The translations under genes and the position numbers were made by a program. From Synechococcus sp. BO 8801 (GTDB lineage: Bacteria > Cyanobacteriota > Cyanobacteriia > PCC-6307 > Cyanobiaceae): 42,404 bases of DNA. This document shows positions 33,063 to 40,133 of this stretch, in pieces (within the stretch, counting starts at the first letter, position 1; each line of letters begins with the position of its first letter). Below the pieces are notes generated by a model. The model was not told the origin of the DNA, made no database searches, and was given only the letters and a program-made list of their open reading frames with translations. The DNA is taken from assembly GCF_002252675.1 (NCBI RefSeq), contig NZ_NQKY01000024.1:1-42404 (forward strand), given 5' to 3'.

Positions 33063-33671
33063 TCAGGCCAGCCCCAGCAGCCGCTTGAGGCCCGGGGCCA
33101 TCGCCCGGGCCGCCTTGCCGCGGCTGCCGAGCTTGCTCCTGAGGTGCTCGCCCATCGCGGCATAGCTGCAGCCCGCCTCCCGCACATGGAAGATCGGGTC
33201 ATAGCCGCCGCCATGGCCGGAGGGCTCCCGCAGGATCAGCCCCCGGCAGACCCCCTCCGACTCCAGCACCACCGCACCGGTGGGATCGGCCAGGGCCATG
33301 GCGCTGACGAAGCTGCCGCCCCGGTAGAGGGAATCGCCCAGTTCGTGCAGCAGTCGGTGGATCTTCTCGTGATCCGTGGGGGCGTAGCGCGCCGAAAACA
33401 GGCCGGGGCGGCCGTCGAGGGCATCCACCTCCAGGCCGGAATCGTCGGCCAGCGACCAGGAGCCCGTGAGCGAAGCCACCGTGGAGGCCTTGAGGCGGGC
33501 ATTCTCCGCGTAGGTGAGGCCCGTCTCCTCGATCTCCAGATCCCTGGGCTGCTGCCGCACCTCCAGACCCACCTCCGGACCGACCCCCTCGAGCATGGCC
33601 GTGATCTCGGCCACCTTGTGGGGGTTGCCGCTGGCGATCACCAGGACCGGGGGGGAAGGGGAAAGGGACAA
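33063..33671 (-). CDS. rdgB: Non-canonical purine NTP pyrophosphatase (RdgB/HAM1)
   Basis: Hydrolyses dITP, XTP and related damaged purine nucleotides to monophosphates, cleaning the nucleotide pool. The 202-aa product has the substrate motif VIASGNPHKVAEI at the N-terminus, ADDSGLEVDALDGRPGLFSAR with the metal-binding Asp, and GGGYDPIFHV near the end. A ham1 gene beside cso genes is common in alpha-cyanobacteria. No ATG precedes the first motif. A TTG at 33671 gives MSLSPSPPVLVIASGN, and a GTG at 33641 is the alternative. It is convergent with csoS1D and divergent from sbtA. Confidence 0.9.
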   Translation of the reverse strand: MSLSPSPPVLVIASGNPHKVAEITAMLEGVGPEVGLEVRQQPRDLEIEETGLTYAENARLKASTVASLTGSWSLADDSGLEVDALDGRPGLFSARYAPTDHEKIHRLLHELGDSLYRGGSFVSAMALADPTGAVVLESEGVCRGLILREPSGHGGGYDPIFHVREAGCSYAAMGEHLRSKLGSRGKAARAMAPGLKRLLGLA

Positions 33672-33909
33672 GCCGGGCCCACGGGGGGCCCCATTGTGGT
33701 GCAGAGGGGTGCTGGCTGGGCGGTGAAGGGGTGGGGCAGGACGGGTTGAACATTCCACCCCCGGAAAACTCCAGGGTTCCTGCCCCGGGCGGACGATAGG
33801 GAATTCGCTCGCGATCGGACGGACGGGCGGAGCAACATTGCGCGACCGGTGACGGTTGGCGGCCGGATTCGCCCTTAGGTTGCCTCCACCCTTTGGGCGC
33901 CGGAGGGCG
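33672..33909. promoter_or_regulatory. Divergent regulatory region between rdgB and sbtA
   Basis: A non-coding stretch of 238 bases. It contains a 15-bp motif, GAACATTCCACCCCC, at 33748-33762, shared exactly with the csoS1 upstream region. It also holds a TTCC...GGAA inverted repeat around that motif and a candidate -10 (TAGGTT, 33876-33881) 28 bases before sbtA. No operator was recognised by name. Confidence 0.5.
33876..33881 (+). promoter_or_regulatory. Candidate -10 element for sbtA
   Basis: TAGGTT, 28 bases before the sbtA ATG, in the context GCCCTTAGGTTGCC. The same hexamer occurs before por. Only four of six bases match TATAAT and there is no obvious -35, so this is tentative. Confidence 0.35.
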
Positions 33910-34926
33910 ATGCAGTCGAGCCTGGTCCTACAGAACCTTCTCTCCGCGCCGGTTCTCTTCTTCTTTCTGGGAATCCTGGGGGTGCTGGTGGGCTCCGACC
34001 TGGAGATCCCCTCGCCGCTGCCCAAGCTCTTTTCCCTCTATCTGCTGCTGGCGATCGGCTTCAAGGGGGGCATGGAGCTGGCCCACAGCGGCCTGGGCCC
34101 CCAGGTGCTGCTGACGGTCGGGGCGGCGGTGGCGATGTCGCTGCTGGTGCCGCTGACCAGCTTCCTGTTCCTGCGGCTGCGCCTCGACGGCTACAACGCC
34201 GCCGCCATCGCCGCCTCCTACGGCTCGATCAGCGCCGTCACCTTCATCACCGCCGAGAGCTTCCTCAACGTCGTCGAGGTGAATTTCGACGGCTTCATGG
34301 TGGCGGCCCTGGCCCTGATGGAATCGCCGGCGATCGTGGTGGGGGTGATCCTGGCCAGGCTCTCGGCCCCCGCGGAGGATGCGGAAATGGCCGGAGAGCA
34401 GCAGAACGGCGGCGGCAGTCTGCGCTGGCGGGAGATTCTCCAGGAGGCCTTTCTCAACGGCTCGGTCTACCTGCTGATCGGCAGCCTGGTGATCGGTTAT
34501 GTGGTGGCGGCCTTCAGTCCGGCGGGTCTGGCGAAGATGGATCCCTTCACCGAGAAACTCTTCTACGGAGCCCTCTGTTTCTTCCTGCTCGACATGGGCA
34601 TCGTGGCGGCCCAGCGGCTGCGGGACCTGAAGCAGGCGGGGGCCTTCCTGATCGGTTTCTCCCTGCTGGCCCCTCCCCTGCACGCCCTGCTGGGGCTGCT
34701 GGTGAGCGTTCTGCTGGGGCTGGGGCAGGGCAACACCCTGCTGTTCATGGTGCTCTGCGCCAGCGCCTCCTACATCGCCGTGCCGGCGGCGATGCGCATG
34801 ACCGTCCCGCAGGCGAACCCCAGCCTCTACATCTCCACCGCCCTGGGACTCACCTTCCCCTTCAATGTGGTGATCGGGATTCCCCTCTACATGGCGTTGA
34901 CCCGCCACTTCATTCCTGTCGGCTGA
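33910..34926 (+). CDS. sbtA: Sodium-dependent bicarbonate transporter SbtA
   Basis: High-affinity HCO3-/Na+ symporter in the plasma membrane, feeding inorganic carbon to the carboxysome. The 338-aa protein has about ten transmembrane helices. The conserved N-terminal LYLLLAIGFKGGMELA, FLRLRLDGYNAAAIAASYGS and FITAESFLNVVEVNFDGFMV segments match SbtA. A short charged loop (SAPAEDAEMAGEQQNG) separates the two halves, as expected. An in-frame start 54 bases earlier is possible but adds a non-conserved basic leader, so the ATG at 33910 is used. The sbtB gene follows after 43 bases. Confidence 0.95.
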   Translation: MQSSLVLQNLLSAPVLFFFLGILGVLVGSDLEIPSPLPKLFSLYLLLAIGFKGGMELAHSGLGPQVLLTVGAAVAMSLLVPLTSFLFLRLRLDGYNAAAIAASYGSISAVTFITAESFLNVVEVNFDGFMVAALALMESPAIVVGVILARLSAPAEDAEMAGEQQNGGGSLRWREILQEAFLNGSVYLLIGSLVIGYVVAAFSPAGLAKMDPFTEKLFYGALCFFLLDMGIVAAQRLRDLKQAGAFLIGFSLLAPPLHALLGLLVSVLLGLGQGNTLLFMVLCASASYIAVPAAMRMTVPQANPSLYISTALGLTFPFNVVIGIPLYMALTRHFIPVG

Positions 34927-34969
34927 ACCCGGCCCCCGCCGACCCTTGCCGAACCGTCGCCCCATCCCC

Positions 34970-35251
34970 ATGAAGCGCATCGATCTCTTTCTCAGCGAAC
35001 GGGAACTGAACCGTGTCTGCCGCACCATCACCACGGCCGGGGCGAAGGGCTATTCGGTGATGAAGCACGTGACGGGCATGGGCCCCTCGGGTGAGATCTC
35101 CGAAGCGATGGACTTCAGCGGGCTGGGGGCCAACGCCCACGTGATCGTGTTCGTGGAGGACGAGCTGCTCGGGGCCGTGGGCGCCGCCCTGCGGCCCCTG
35201 CTGAAGCGGTACGGGGGGGTCGGGTTCGTCTCCAGCGCCGAGCCGCTCTGA
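34970..35251 (+). CDS. sbtB: PII-like regulator SbtB (short form)
   Basis: PII-like trimeric protein that binds adenine nucleotides, including cAMP in characterised homologues, and regulates SbtA. The 93-aa product has KRIDLFLSERELNRVCRTI, a T-loop region KHVTGMGPSGEISEAMDFSG and AHVIVFVEDELLGAVGAALR. It ends shortly after GGVGFVSSAEPL. The C-terminal Cys-containing hairpin seen in several beta-cyanobacterial SbtBs is absent. ATG at 34970 removes a non-conserved 8-residue leader. It directly precedes the carboxysome promoter region. Confidence 0.92.
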   Translation: MKRIDLFLSERELNRVCRTITTAGAKGYSVMKHVTGMGPSGEISEAMDFSGLGANAHVIVFVEDELLGAVGAALRPLLKRYGGVGFVSSAEPL

Positions 35252-35331
35252 GCCTCCTGGAGGGGCCTGGGACCAGCAGGGGCGGCGCGCGGCGGGGCAG
35301 CGATCAACCAAGGCTTACTTTTTGTGTTGCA

Positions 35332-35352
35332 CTGATCAGCTGCCCTTATCAG
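35332..35352. promoter_or_regulatory. LysR-type (CbbR/CcmR-like) operator candidate
   Basis: Perfect inverted arms CTGAT and ATCAG, separated by 11 bases, lie 110 bases upstream of csoS1. This fits the general T-N11-A form of LysR-family binding sites, the usual regulators of cbb and CO2-concentration genes. The protein that binds is not encoded in the window. Confidence 0.45.
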
Positions 35353-35392
35353 CCGATCCGGAAACCTTGATGGCCGCCAGGCTCCCAATCGC

Positions 35393-35414
35393 TTGACGGA
35401 GGGTTTGACGGAGG
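35393..35414 (+). repeat. Direct repeat before csoS1
   Basis: TTGACGGAGG occurs twice with a period of 12 bases. It lies between the LysR-type dyad and the csoS1 start. Either copy could include a TTGACG -35-like hexamer. Confidence 0.6.
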
Positions 35415-35451
35415 AGCAAGGTTGCACACGAACATTCCACCCCCCTCCTCC

Positions 35452-35456
35452 AGGAG
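35452..35456 (+). promoter_or_regulatory. Ribosome binding site of csoS1
   Basis: AGGAG six bases before the ATG. It is one of the clearer Shine-Dalgarno sequences in this window and supports the chosen start of the abundant shell protein. Confidence 0.7.
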
Positions 35457-35462
35457 CAGGTA

Positions 35463-35774
35463 ATGGCAAACGAAACCATGGGCATCGCCCTCGGCATGAT
35501 CGAGACACGCGGTCTGGTGCCCGCCATCGAAGCGGCTGACGCCATGACCAAAGCCGCCGAGGTGCGCCTCATCGGTCGCGAATTCGTCGGAGGCGGCTAC
35601 GTGACCGTCCTGGTGCGGGGTGAAACCGGTGCCGTGAACGCCGCCGTCCGTGCCGGCGCCGATGCCTGCGAGCGGGTGGGCGACGGCCTGGTGGCCGCCC
35701 ACATCATCGCCCGTCCCCACCGTGAAGTGGAGCCGGCGCTGAACAGCAGCTTCGGCCTGGGATCGAAGGACTGA
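35463..35774 (+). CDS. csoS1: Carboxysome shell protein CsoS1 (BMC-H)
   Basis: Major hexameric shell protein of the alpha-carboxysome. The 103-aa protein is a single BMC domain: MGIALGMIETRGLVPAIEAA at the N-terminus, the pore-loop segment LIGREFVGGGYVTVLVRGE, and GDGLVAAHIIARPHREVEPA at the end. It is the first gene of the cso operon and is 51 bases upstream of cbbL. The start has a good AGGAG site. Confidence 0.98.
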   Translation: MANETMGIALGMIETRGLVPAIEAADAMTKAAEVRLIGREFVGGGYVTVLVRGETGAVNAAVRAGADACERVGDGLVAAHIIARPHREVEPALNSSFGLGSKD

Positions 35775-35776
35775 GC

Positions 35777-35788
35777 GGTCAGCTGACC
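35777..35788. repeat. Palindrome in the csoS1-cbbL gap
   Basis: GGTCAGCTGACC is a perfect 12-bp palindrome starting two bases after the csoS1 stop, followed by CTCTGAGTTTTC. As RNA it would make a four-base-pair hairpin. It could be a DNA-binding site or a weak processing element between the very abundant shell and RubisCO messages. Confidence 0.55.
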
Positions 35789-35800
35789 CTCTGAGTTTTC

Positions 35801-35819
35801 CATCCGAACCCATCCGAAC
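35801..35819 (+). repeat. Direct repeat in the cbbL leader
   Basis: CATCCGAAC is present twice (35801-35809 and 35811-35819), ending six bases before the cbbL ATG. No purine-rich Shine-Dalgarno sequence is visible in this leader, so the repeated unstructured sequence may help ribosome loading. Confidence 0.5.
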
Positions 35820-35825
35820 AATCCC

Positions 35826-37238
35826 ATGAGCAAGAAGTACGACGCCGGGGTCAAGGAGTACCGCGACACTTACTGGACTCCCGATTACGTCCCCCTCGAC
35901 ACCGACCTGCTGGCCTGCTTCAAGTGCACCGGCCAGGAAGGTGTGCCCAAGGAAGAGGTGGCTGCCGCCGTGGCCGCCGAGTCCTCCACCGGCACCTGGT
36001 CCACCGTGTGGTCCGAGCTCCTCACCGATCTCGACTTCTACAAGGGCCGCTGCTACCGCATCGAAGACGTCCCTGGTGACAAGGAGTCCTTCTACGCGTT
36101 CATCGCCTACCCCCTCGACCTGTTCGAGGAAGGCTCGGTGACCAACGTGCTCACCTCCCTGGTGGGCAACGTGTTCGGCTTCAAGGCCCTGCGTCACCTG
36201 CGTCTGGAAGACATCCGCTTCCCGATGGCCTTCATCAAGACCTGCCCCGGCCCGCCGAACGGCATCCACGTCGAACGCGACCGGATGAACAAGTACGGCC
36301 GTCCCCTGCTGGGTTGCACCATCAAGCCGAAGCTCGGCCTGTCGGGCAAGAACTACGGCCGGGTGGTCTACGAATGCCTCCGCGGCGGCCTCGACTTCAC
36401 CAAGGACGACGAGAACATCAACTCCCAGCCCTTCCAGCGCTGGCAGAACCGTTTCGAGTTCGTGGCTGAAGCCGTCCAGCTCGCCCAGGAAGAGACCGGC
36501 GAGAAGAAGGGGCACTACCTCAACTGCACCGCCGCCACTCCCGAGGAGATGTACGAGCGGGCCGAGTTCGCCAAGGAACTCGGGCAGCCGATCATCATGC
36601 ACGACTACATCACCGGTGGCTTCACCGCCAACACCGGTCTGTCGAAGTGGTGCCGCAAGAACGGCATGCTGCTCCACATCCACCGCGCCATGCACGCGGT
36701 GATCGACCGCCATCCCAAGCACGGCATCCACTTCCGGGTGCTGGCCAAGTGCCTGCGCCTCTCCGGTGGCGACCAGCTGCACACCGGCACCGTGGTGGGC
36801 AAGCTTGAGGGTGACCGTCAGACCACCCTGGGCTTCATCGACCAGCTGCGCGAATCCTTCATCCCCGAAGACCGCACCCGCGGCAACTTCTTCGATCAGG
36901 ACTGGGGTTCGATGCCCGGCGTCTTCGCCGTGGCCTCCGGCGGCATCCACGTGTGGCACATGCCCGCCCTGGTCGCCATCTTCGGTGACGACTCCGTGCT
37001 CCAGTTCGGTGGTGGCACCCACGGTCACCCCTGGGGTTCGGCCGCCGGCGCCGCCGCCAACCGGGTGGCCCTCGAAGCCTGCGTCAAGGCCCGCAACGCC
37101 GGCCGCGAGATCGAGAAGGAAGGCCGCGACATCCTCACGGAAGCCGCCAAGCACAGCCCCGAGCTGGCCATCGCCCTCGAGACCTGGAAGGAAATCAAGT
37201 TCGAGTTCGACACCGTCGACAAGCTCGACGTCGGCTGA
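35826..37238 (+). CDS. cbbL: RubisCO large subunit, Form IA
   Basis: Carboxylates ribulose 1,5-bisphosphate in the Calvin cycle, inside the carboxysome. The 470-aa protein has catalytic Lys167 and Lys169 in [15 protein letters not shown], the carbamylated Lys193 with Mg-binding Asp195 and Glu196 in [13 protein letters not shown], and [20 protein letters not shown] further on. N-terminal residues and location in the cso operon identify Form IA. Codon use is strongly biased toward C-ending codons, as expected for a very highly expressed gene. Confidence 0.99.
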   Translation: MSKKYDAGVKEYRDTYWTPDYVPLDTDLLACFKCTGQEGVPKEEVAAAVAAESSTGTWSTVWSELLTDLDFYKGRCYRIEDVPGDKESFYAFIAYPLDLFEEGSVTNVLTSLVGNVFGFKALRHLRLEDIRFPMAFIKTCPGPPNGIHVERDRMNKYGRPLLGCTIKPKLGLSGKNYGRVVYECLRGGLDFTKDDENINSQPFQRWQNRFEFVAEAVQLAQEETGEKKGHYLNCTAATPEEMYERAEFAKELGQPIIMHDYITGGFTANTGLSKWCRKNGMLLHIHRAMHAVIDRHPKHGIHFRVLAKCLRLSGGDQLHTGTVVGKLEGDRQTTLGFIDQLRESFIPEDRTRGNFFDQDWGSMPGVFAVASGGIHVWHMPALVAIFGDDSVLQFGGGTHGHPWGSAAGAAANRVALEACVKARNAGREIEKEGRDILTEAAKHSPELAIALETWKEIKFEFDTVDKLDVG

Positions 37239-37266
37239 TCCGACACCACGGCCCCATGCCCTGCCA

Positions 37267-37302
37267 CCGCTGACCGAGGGTGCTTCCACCCAAGGTCGGC
37301 GG
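37267..37302 (+). promoter_or_regulatory. Stable stem-loop in the cbbL-cbbS gap
   Basis: A nine-base-pair outer stem (37267-37275 with 37294-37302, one G-U pair), a GA/AA internal loop, a five-base-pair inner stem GGGTG/CACCC and a CTTC loop. No T-tract follows, so it is probably not a simple terminator. It may protect the 3' end of the cbbL message or set the ratio of large to small subunit. A CGGCCCC upstream could also pair with the GGGGCCG that overlaps its 3' side. Confidence 0.6.
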
Positions 37303-37339
37303 GGCCGGGTTCCCCAACCCATTTCCCACAAGGATCCCC

Positions 37340-37681
37340 ATGCCCTTCAAGAGCACCGTGGGTGACTATCAAACAGTCGCCACCCTGGAGACCTTCGGCT
37401 TCCTCCCGCCGATGACCCAGGACGAGATCTACGACCAGATCGCCTACATCATTGCCCAGGGCTGGAGCCCCCTGGTCGAGCACGTCCACCCCAGCCGCTC
37501 CATGGCCACCTACTGGTCGTTCTGGAAGCTGCCCTTCTTCGGTGAGAAGGATCTCGGTGTGATCGTCAACGAACTGGAGTCCTGCCACCGGGCCTACCCC
37601 GACCACCACGTGCGCCTCGTCGGTTACGACGCCTACACCCAGAGCCAGGGCGCCTGCTTCGTCGTGTTCGAAGGCCGCTGA
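37340..37681 (+). CDS. cbbS: RubisCO small subunit
   Basis: Small subunit of the L8S8 enzyme. The 113-aa product contains YQTVATLETFGFLPPMTQDE, IYDQIAYIIAQGWSPLVEHV, YWSFWKLPFFGEKD and DHHVRLVGYDAYTQSQGACF, all typical of Form IA CbbS. An AAGGA site lies five bases before the ATG. A reading frame open 60 bases upstream is not conserved and would include the intergenic stem-loop. Confidence 0.98.
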   Translation: MPFKSTVGDYQTVATLETFGFLPPMTQDEIYDQIAYIIAQGWSPLVEHVHPSRSMATYWSFWKLPFFGEKDLGVIVNELESCHRAYPDHHVRLVGYDAYTQSQGACFVVFEGR

Positions 37682-37696
37682 TCCAGCGACCACAGC

Positions 37697-37721
37697 GGAT
37701 CCCGGCCGGCGGTCGGGATCC
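37697..37721 (+). terminator. Hairpin in the cbbS-csoS2 gap
   Basis: A perfect eight-base-pair stem GGATCCCG/CGGGATCC around a nine-base loop, followed after five bases by TTTT. It resembles a partial terminator or an RNA-processing site. It would reduce read-through from the very abundant RubisCO genes into csoS2, which is needed in smaller amounts. Confidence 0.5.
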
Positions 37722-37753
37722 ATCACTTTTGATCATCCATTCACGGGGCGGAC

Positions 37754-40126
37754 ATGGCCAGAACCACCAGTCGGGAAGCAGCACTGGAGCGCCGCAAGGC
37801 CCTCACCAACGGCGGCAAGAAAGCCTCCGCCCAGTTCATGTCCTCCCCGGGACGGGTGCGCACGGCCGCTGATGCCCAGCGCACCCGCACCGAAACGGTG
37901 AGTGCCGCCCCGGCTGCAGCGGCTCCGGCCCCGACGCCCCAGCGCACCGCCCCCACGGCGCGGCGCGGTGGTGCCTCCTCCCTGACCTCCTCCTCGGCTT
38001 ACGGCCATCGCAGCAACGCCAAGCCGTTGGCGAACCCCAGCCGGAACCTGGTGCTGGAGCGCCGTGAGGCCCTCTCCCGCCGCGGCAAGCGGGCCGACAC
38101 CTCCAGTGACCGCACCCGCCAGGAGGTGATGCGCGCCACCAAGGCCAGCGCCCCCGCCACCACGGTCGCGGCCCCCACCCCGGCCCCCGCCGCCGCCGCC
38201 ACCCCTTCGTCCTCCGGTCTTGGCGCGTCCCTGGCCAACCGCCAATCGCGCAATGGCGAGCGCCGCAACGGCACCCCCAAGCGCACCGCCCAGCACAACC
38301 CCAGCCGGGCCATCGTCATGGCCCGCCGCGAAGCCCTCTCCAAACGGGGCAAGTCCGCCAGCGCCCCCACCAGCTCCGTCGCCGCCTCGGTGGCCCGCCA
38401 GTCCAACCCGGACATGAGCAGCCGCGAGCTGGCCCAGAAGGTGCGTGAGCTCAAGTGCAAGGTCGGCTCCGCCGGCAGCTCCCGCAGCGGCGGCTCCCGC
38501 CCCACCGGCCCCCGCCGCGGCCAGGCCAAGATCGAGGCCGCCGCCGATGCCCACTGGAAAGTCGGCGTGAGCGAGACGGTCCGGGGCCAAGTGGTCACCG
38601 GCACCCAGGCCAACCGCTCCCTCAAGACCACCGGCAACGAGGCCAGCACCTGCCGTCCCGTGACCGGCACCGAGTACCTGGGTGCCGAGATCTTCCGCAC
38701 CTTCTGCCAGAGCGATCCCACCCCCCTGCAGCCCGCCAAGGTGCGGGTCAGCGCCACCACCCACGGCAACCGGGTGACGGGCAACGAGGTGGGCCGTTCC
38801 GAGAAGGTCACCGGCGACGAGCCCGGCACCTGCAAGAACGTCACCGGCACCGAGTACATCTCCGCCAACCAGAGCGCCGCCTGGTGCGGCACCACCAGCC
38901 CCTCCCCCCGCAAGGTGGGCCTGACCCGCACCACCGCGGGCCGGCCGGTCTCCGGCGTGATCGTGGAACGCTCCGAGCGGGTCACCGGCAACGAGCCCGG
39001 CGCCAATCGCCAGCTCACCGGCACCCAGTACGTGGGTGACCAGTCGGAAGTGCCCGGCCGCGCCCCGGCCAAGGTCAGCAGCCTGCACACCCTGCGGGGC
39101 ACCGGCATCACCGGCACCCATGTGGGCCGCAGCGAGCACGTCACCGGCGACGAACCGGGCTCCTGCCGCCTGGTCACCGGCGACGAATACATCGGCACCC
39201 AGCAGTACGAACAGTTCTGCGGCACCAAACCGGCTCCGGAAGCCGCCAAGGTGGGCTTCAGCGTCACCAACAAGGCGATGGTGGTGAGCGGCACCCGCAC
39301 CGGCCGCTCCGAGAAGGTCACCGGCGATGAGCCCGGCACCTGCAAGGCCGTCACCGGCACCCCCTACGCCGGCATGGAGCAGGCCGGCACCTGGTGCTCC
39401 TCCAACAAGGTGGCCGAGATCCGCCAGCGCACCCCGGTGCGCATGGGCACCGTGATGACCGGGATTCAGCCCGGCATCGGCGGTGTCATGACCGGCGCCG
39501 AGCGCGGCGCCTGCGAGGACATCACCGGCACGCCCTACATCGGCGGTGACCAGCTGAACGAGGCCTGCGGCGCCGCCACCAGCCAGGACGCCGATTTTCC
39601 CCAGCCCCTCAGCGCCCAGCCCTGGCAGCAGTTCAGCGTCCAGTCCCCGGCCCGGGCTGCCCAGAGCTCCCGCCAGCGCCCCGGTGGCGTCACCGGCAAC
39701 AGCTACGAGCAGGGCAACCGCATCACCGGCCCCTTTGACATGGCCGCCGACAAGGTGACCGGCACCGAGCAGTTCCGCTTCGACCGTCCCGGCCAGGAGC
39801 GGGTGCGCCTGCGCCAGCCGGCGGCCGCAGCTGCGGTGACCGTCGATGAGGACGCCCGTCCCACCTCCCGCGTCACCGGCGAGGGCATCTCCGCCGGCCT
39901 CAACATCACCGGCGACGACTGGGATCGGGGCAAGCACGTCACCGGCACCGAAGGGGCCTCGGCCCGCCGTCGCAACCCCAGCCGCGTCGGCCCGATGTCG
40001 GCGATGCCCGGCTTCCAGAACAAGCGCAACGAGGCGCTGCCCGAGCCCACCAACAAGATCACCGGATCCAGCGGCAGCACCAGCGCCGGCTCCCTGATCA
40101 CGGTCTCCGGCGGAGCCCGCGGCTGA
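37754..40126 (+). CDS. csoS2: Carboxysome assembly scaffold CsoS2
   Basis: Intrinsically disordered scaffold linking RubisCO to the shell. The 790-aa protein has N-terminal RubisCO-binding repeats: ALERRKALTNGGKKA, VLERREALSRRGKRA and VMARREALSKRGKSA, with a fourth degenerate one (SSRELAQKVRELKCK). Six middle (M) repeats follow, each with VTG-type motifs such as VTGDEPGTCKNVTGTEY, most holding paired Cys. The third M repeat (ERSERVTGNEPGANRQLTG) lacks its Cys. The C-terminal region has further ITG/VTG motifs and the conserved NITGDDWDRGKHVTGTEG anchor. Long antisense frames here are artefacts of its repetitive GC-rich sequence. Confidence 0.96.
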   Translation: MARTTSREAALERRKALTNGGKKASAQFMSSPGRVRTAADAQRTRTETVSAAPAAAAPAPTPQRTAPTARRGGASSLTSSSAYGHRSNAKPLANPSRNLVLERREALSRRGKRADTSSDRTRQEVMRATKASAPATTVAAPTPAPAAAATPSSSGLGASLANRQSRNGERRNGTPKRTAQHNPSRAIVMARREALSKRGKSASAPTSSVAASVARQSNPDMSSRELAQKVRELKCKVGSAGSSRSGGSRPTGPRRGQAKIEAAADAHWKVGVSETVRGQVVTGTQANRSLKTTGNEASTCRPVTGTEYLGAEIFRTFCQSDPTPLQPAKVRVSATTHGNRVTGNEVGRSEKVTGDEPGTCKNVTGTEYISANQSAAWCGTTSPSPRKVGLTRTTAGRPVSGVIVERSERVTGNEPGANRQLTGTQYVGDQSEVPGRAPAKVSSLHTLRGTGITGTHVGRSEHVTGDEPGSCRLVTGDEYIGTQQYEQFCGTKPAPEAAKVGFSVTNKAMVVSGTRTGRSEKVTGDEPGTCKAVTGTPYAGMEQAGTWCSSNKVAEIRQRTPVRMGTVMTGIQPGIGGVMTGAERGACEDITGTPYIGGDQLNEACGAATSQDADFPQPLSAQPWQQFSVQSPARAAQSSRQRPGGVTGNSYEQGNRITGPFDMAADKVTGTEQFRFDRPGQERVRLRQPAAAAAVTVDEDARPTSRVTGEGISAGLNITGDDWDRGKHVTGTEGASARRRNPSRVGPMSAMPGFQNKRNEALPEPTNKITGSSGSTSAGSLITVSGGARG

Positions 40127-40133
40127 ACCCCTG

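Larger units (their letters stand above)
35252..35462 (+). promoter_or_regulatory. Upstream regulatory region of the carboxysome operon
   Basis: A gene-free stretch of 211 bases between sbtB and csoS1. It contains the dyad CTGAT-N11-ATCAG at 35332-35352, a direct repeat TTGACGGAGG at 35393-35402 and 35405-35414, and the 15-bp motif GAACATTCCACCCCC at 35430-35444, shared with the sbtA upstream region. An AGGAG ribosome binding site lies before csoS1. A specific -35/-10 pair could not be assigned with confidence. Confidence 0.55.

Noticed and set aside
37754..40126. Programmed frameshift in csoS2 as in Halothiobacillus
   Set aside because: No clear slippery sequence with a following structure was recognised in the middle region, so two isoforms cannot be claimed.
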